A stretch of 64,000 nt of DNA from Massilia kyonggiensis. GTDB taxonomy: Bacteria > Pseudomonadota > Gammaproteobacteria > Burkholderiales > Burkholderiaceae_D. Shown here one piece after another: positions 61,320 through 64,000 of the stretch (positions are counted from its first letter, which is position 1; every line of letters begins with the position of its first letter). Where the stretch lies: the NCBI RefSeq assembly GCF_024756235.1, contig NZ_JANUGY010000005.1, positions 124,001-188,000 of the forward strand, in the 5' to 3' direction. The notes beneath the pieces were generated by a model that saw only the letters and a program-made list of their open reading frames with translations, was not told where the DNA came from and ran no database searches. The translations under genes and the position numbers were made by a program.

Positions 61320-64000
61320 ATGACGTTTAAATTGAAGTCGATGCCATTGGCGATTTCGTGCGTTCTGGCCAGCGGTGCTCTGCTGGCAGCACCGGCAATG
61401 GCTCAGACGCAAGACGCAGTCAGTGCCCAAGCCCCGGCACGCGTTGTCGTCACCGGTTCGCTGATCAGCCGTACCGACACCGAAACCCCCACCCCCGTGC
61501 AGGTGTTGACGGCCGCGGACATCCAGAAAAGCGGCAAGACCTCCGTCGCCGAACTGCTGAACGACCTCGCCGCCAACGGCCAGGGCACGCTCGGCACCGG
61601 CTTTTCCGGCGCATTCGCAAACGGCGCTTCGGGTATTTCGCTGCGCGGCCTGACGGTGGGCGCGACCCTGGTGCTGGTCGACGGCCACCGCCTCGCCCCG
61701 TATCCGCTGTCCGACGACGCCCAGCGCGCCTTCGTCGACGTCTCCTCGATTCCGTTCGATGCCATCGAGAGCATCGAAGTCCTGAAAAGCGGCGCTTCGT
61801 CGCTGTACGGTTCCGACGCCATCGCCGGCGTCGTCAACATCAAGCTGAAGAAAAACCTGAACGGCACCCGCGTGGCGGCCGAATCCGGCAACACCCAGCA
61901 CGGCGGCGGCAAGACGCACCGCGCGTCGATCAGCACCGGTATCGGCGACCTGGACAACGACGGCTACAACGCCTTCATCACGGCCGAGTGGCGCCGCCAG
62001 GGTTCGATCAAGGTGGCGGACCGCGACCGTTTCGACTGGGCCAACGCGGACTGGCGTTCGCGCGGCGGTAACAACATCCGCCTGGGCGTGCCCAACGGCC
62101 TGAACTCGCGCCTGACCGCGACCAACAGCCCGTTCCTGTACAACCCGGCAGGCACCGGCGGCGTCAACAATCCGGCGAACTTCCAGTTCCTGGATCCGAC
62201 CAAGTGCAACTACAACCTGTACATGAGCGGCGGTTGCGCAATCCGCGACGACAAGACGAACATCCAGCCGCAGACCGAGAACATCAACCTGCTGGTCGGC
62301 ATGACCAAGAAGCTGAACCAGGACTGGGAACTGGCGTTCAAGGGCTCGATGTTCCAGCGTAACAGCGTGAACAACCGCGGCAGCTACCTGTCGGCGTACT
62401 CGCCGACCACGTTCGGCGGCAACAACTCGCTGAACAATGGCGTCGTCGTCGGCGGCAACGGCCGTGTGCCGAGCACCCTGATCCCGACCACCGCGTCGTT
62501 CAACCAGCTGGGCGCTCCGGCCCGCCTGTACGGCTACATCCCGGGCACCGATCCGTTCGCGACCCAGGACAACACCGCGACCACGACCCGCTTCGCGCTC
62601 GACCTGCACGGCAGCGCCTACGGCTGGGACGTGAACGTCGCCGGCGGCATCACCAAGGTCAAGACCGACATCGACTACAGCGGCTACATCGACCGCGCCG
62701 CCCTGTACAACGCGATCTTCAACGGCAGCTGGAACCCGGTCGGCGGCAACTCGCCGGCACTGCTCGAAACGGTGTCGCCGCACTTCTCGAACACCCTCGA
62801 GTCGAAGCTGAACTACTTCGACGCCGTCGGTTCGCGCGAGCTGATGCAACTGGGCGCCGGTCCGCTGGCCCTGGCAGCCGGCCTGCACTACCACAAGCGC
62901 ACCCAGAACTCGCCGGCGGCCAGCCTGACGCGGAACGGCCAGGTGGCACAGACCACGGCATTCGTGATCGGCGACGAGACCAACACCGCGGCCTTCGCCG
63001 AACTGCAGGCGACCCCGATCAAGAACCTCGAACTGCACGCTTCGGGCCGTTACGATCACTACGAGAACTTCAACAAGTTCACGCCGGCCGCGAGCTTCAA
63101 GTGGACGCCGTCGAGCATGATCGGCGTGCGCGGTACCTACGCCAAGGGCTTCCGCGCGCCGAACCCGGCCGAGGTGGGCAATGCCGGTTCGTTCTTCACC
63201 TTCAACGGTATCGACGACCCGATCCTGTGCAAGAACGGCGATCCGAAAACCGCGGGCAACGTCCCGACCGCGTGCGGCCTGAACCCGCCGTACGTCCAGC
63301 TGACCACGCCGTCGCTGTCGCCCGAGAAGTCGACGTCCTATACCCTGGGCGTGATCCTGGAGCCGGTGCGTGGCCTGAACGCCACCCTCGACTACTACAA
63401 CATCAAGGTCACCAACCAGATCGTGTCGGCCGCCGGTAACGATCCGAGCTACGTCCCGGCATTCGTGCGTGGCCCGATCACCCCGCTGGACATCGCCAAC
63501 GGCGACGGTACCACCACCGTCGGCACCCCGTCGGTCGGCCCGATCATCTACGCGACCTCGCCGTACGTGAACCTGGGCGGTACCAAGACGAGCGGTATCG
63601 AAGCGGACATCGGCTACCGCTGGCGCCTGCCGGGTGACTACGGCACCCTGAAGGCGAACCTGAGCGCGGCGCACACCTTCAGCTACCTGACGGAAGCCGC
63701 CGGCGGCGTGAGCTACCAGCTGGCCGGCACGCAAGGTCCGTCGGCGATCTCCGGCGCGACCGGCAGCCCGAAGGACCGTGCCCAGTTCTCGCTGGCCTGG
63801 AGCCGTGGCCCGCTGGACGTGAACACGACGGTGAACTACACCAGCGACTTCTCGACCATCGACCCGTCGCTGGGCGTGAACGACTGCTCGGGTCCTGGCG
63901 GTACCAGCTTCAACGTCGGTGGCCGCGCGTACTTCCGCAACCTGCCGCAGCCTGAGTACTACTGCCACGTTGCATCGTTCACCGCGGTCAACCTGAACCT
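61320..64000 (+). CDS. TonB-dependent outer membrane receptor (3' end outside window)
   Basis: At least 893 codons, running off the right edge. Signal peptide MTFKLKSMPLAISCVLASGA ends APAMAQ. The plug domain has RVVVTGSLISRTDTETPTPV, SGISLRGLTVGATLVLVDGHR and LKSGASSLYGSDAIAGVVN, and the barrel begins near residue 190. GTYAKGFRAPNPAEV and LSPEKSTSYTLGV are typical barrel motifs of this receptor group. It differs from the receptor at 55982 in sequence but shares the same architecture. Operator-like AACGTT dyads upstream suggest control by a LacI-type repressor, which would favour a carbohydrate substrate. Confidence 0.92.
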   Translation, partial: MTFKLKSMPLAISCVLASGALLAAPAMAQTQDAVSAQAPARVVVTGSLISRTDTETPTPVQVLTAADIQKSGKTSVAELLNDLAANGQGTLGTGFSGAFANGASGISLRGLTVGATLVLVDGHRLAPYPLSDDAQRAFVDVSSIPFDAIESIEVLKSGASSLYGSDAIAGVVNIKLKKNLNGTRVAAESGNTQHGGGKTHRASISTGIGDLDNDGYNAFITAEWRRQGSIKVADRDRFDWANADWRSRGGNNIRLGVPNGLNSRLTATNSPFLYNPAGTGGVNNPANFQFLDPTKCNYNLYMSGGCAIRDDKTNIQPQTENINLLVGMTKKLNQDWELAFKGSMFQRNSVNNRGSYLSAYSPTTFGGNNSLNNGVVVGGNGRVPSTLIPTTASFNQLGAPARLYGYIPGTDPFATQDNTATTTRFALDLHGSAYGWDVNVAGGITKVKTDIDYSGYIDRAALYNAIFNGSWNPVGGNSPALLETVSPHFSNTLESKLNYFDAVGSRELMQLGAGPLALAAGLHYHKRTQNSPAASLTRNGQVAQTTAFVIGDETNTAAFAELQATPIKNLELHASGRYDHYENFNKFTPAASFKWTPSSMIGVRGTYAKGFRAPNPAEVGNAGSFFTFNGIDDPILCKNGDPKTAGNVPTACGLNPPYVQLTTPSLSPEKSTSYTLGVILEPVRGLNATLDYYNIKVTNQIVSAAGNDPSYVPAFVRGPITPLDIANGDGTTTVGTPSVGPIIYATSPYVNLGGTKTSGIEADIGYRWRLPGDYGTLKANLSAAHTFSYLTEAAGGVSYQLAGTQGPSAISGATGSPKDRAQFSLAWSRGPLDVNTTVNYTSDFSTIDPSLGVNDCSGPGGTSFNVGGRAYFRNLPQPEYYCHVASFTAVNLN

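Noticed and set aside
61101..63968. 955-aa minus-strand ORF opposite the second receptor
   Set aside because: Antisense artefact of high GC3; the plus strand encodes a complete TonB-dependent receptor signature.

Overview
The window reads as a piece of a GC-rich betaproteobacterial chromosome, most likely Oxalobacteraceae (Massilia-like). The evidence is the Burkholderiales-style order ispB / tRNA-Pro / rplU-rpmA-obgE-proB, a rsxB-nth pair, polyhydroxyalkanoate genes (intracellular PHB depolymerase and a PHA system protein), a sigma54-driven glnA with downstream ntrBC, and two large TonB-dependent receptors. The assignment is by inference; no 16S gene is present.

Positions 1-8107 form an accessory island with clearly lower GC than the rest. 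It holds two divergent operons that look like anti-phage or genome-conflict modules. On the minus strand are an HNH nuclease, an unknown 212-aa protein, a minimal nucleotidyltransferase, an HEPN-like RNase candidate and a truncated DUF5677-like gene. On the plus strand are a small 'middle component', a Rad50/SMC-like ABC ATPase with a zinc motif, and an unknown 388-aa protein. A PD-(D/E)XK nuclease lies in the -1 frame of that last gene. The junction has a slippery heptamer GGGAAAG, a stop codon and a stem-loop, so the two may be made as one protein by programmed -1 frameshifting. The island abuts an array of three tRNA-Pro(CGG) genes with its own promoter and terminator. The tRNA next to the island has an altered acceptor arm.

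From 8495 the sequence is core chromosome. Region by region: ispB; rplU, rpmA, obgE, proB; a nine-gene locus (13878-23655, counting the fused HAD-UbiA gene once) for making, flipping and transferring what is probably polyprenyl-phosphate D-arabinofuranose (HAD-UbiA, DprE1-like, DprE2-like, two paralogous membrane glycosyltransferase candidates, an epimerase, an FAD enzyme, GtrA); an ExbB-ExbD pair followed by two proteins with TonB-type membrane anchors but no TonB C-terminal domain; AraC, cupin, nth, rsxB; PHB depolymerase, a ferredoxin reductase and fdxA; an M4-like metallopeptidase; PHA, ACBP and FKBP small proteins; a beta-propeller/deacetylase/sterol desaturase/EI24 run; a class A PBP with a TAXI-type binding protein; glnA-ntrB-ntrC with NtrC half-sites and a -24/-12 promoter; corA; and two TonB-dependent receptors around a large FAD enzyme, the second running off the right edge.
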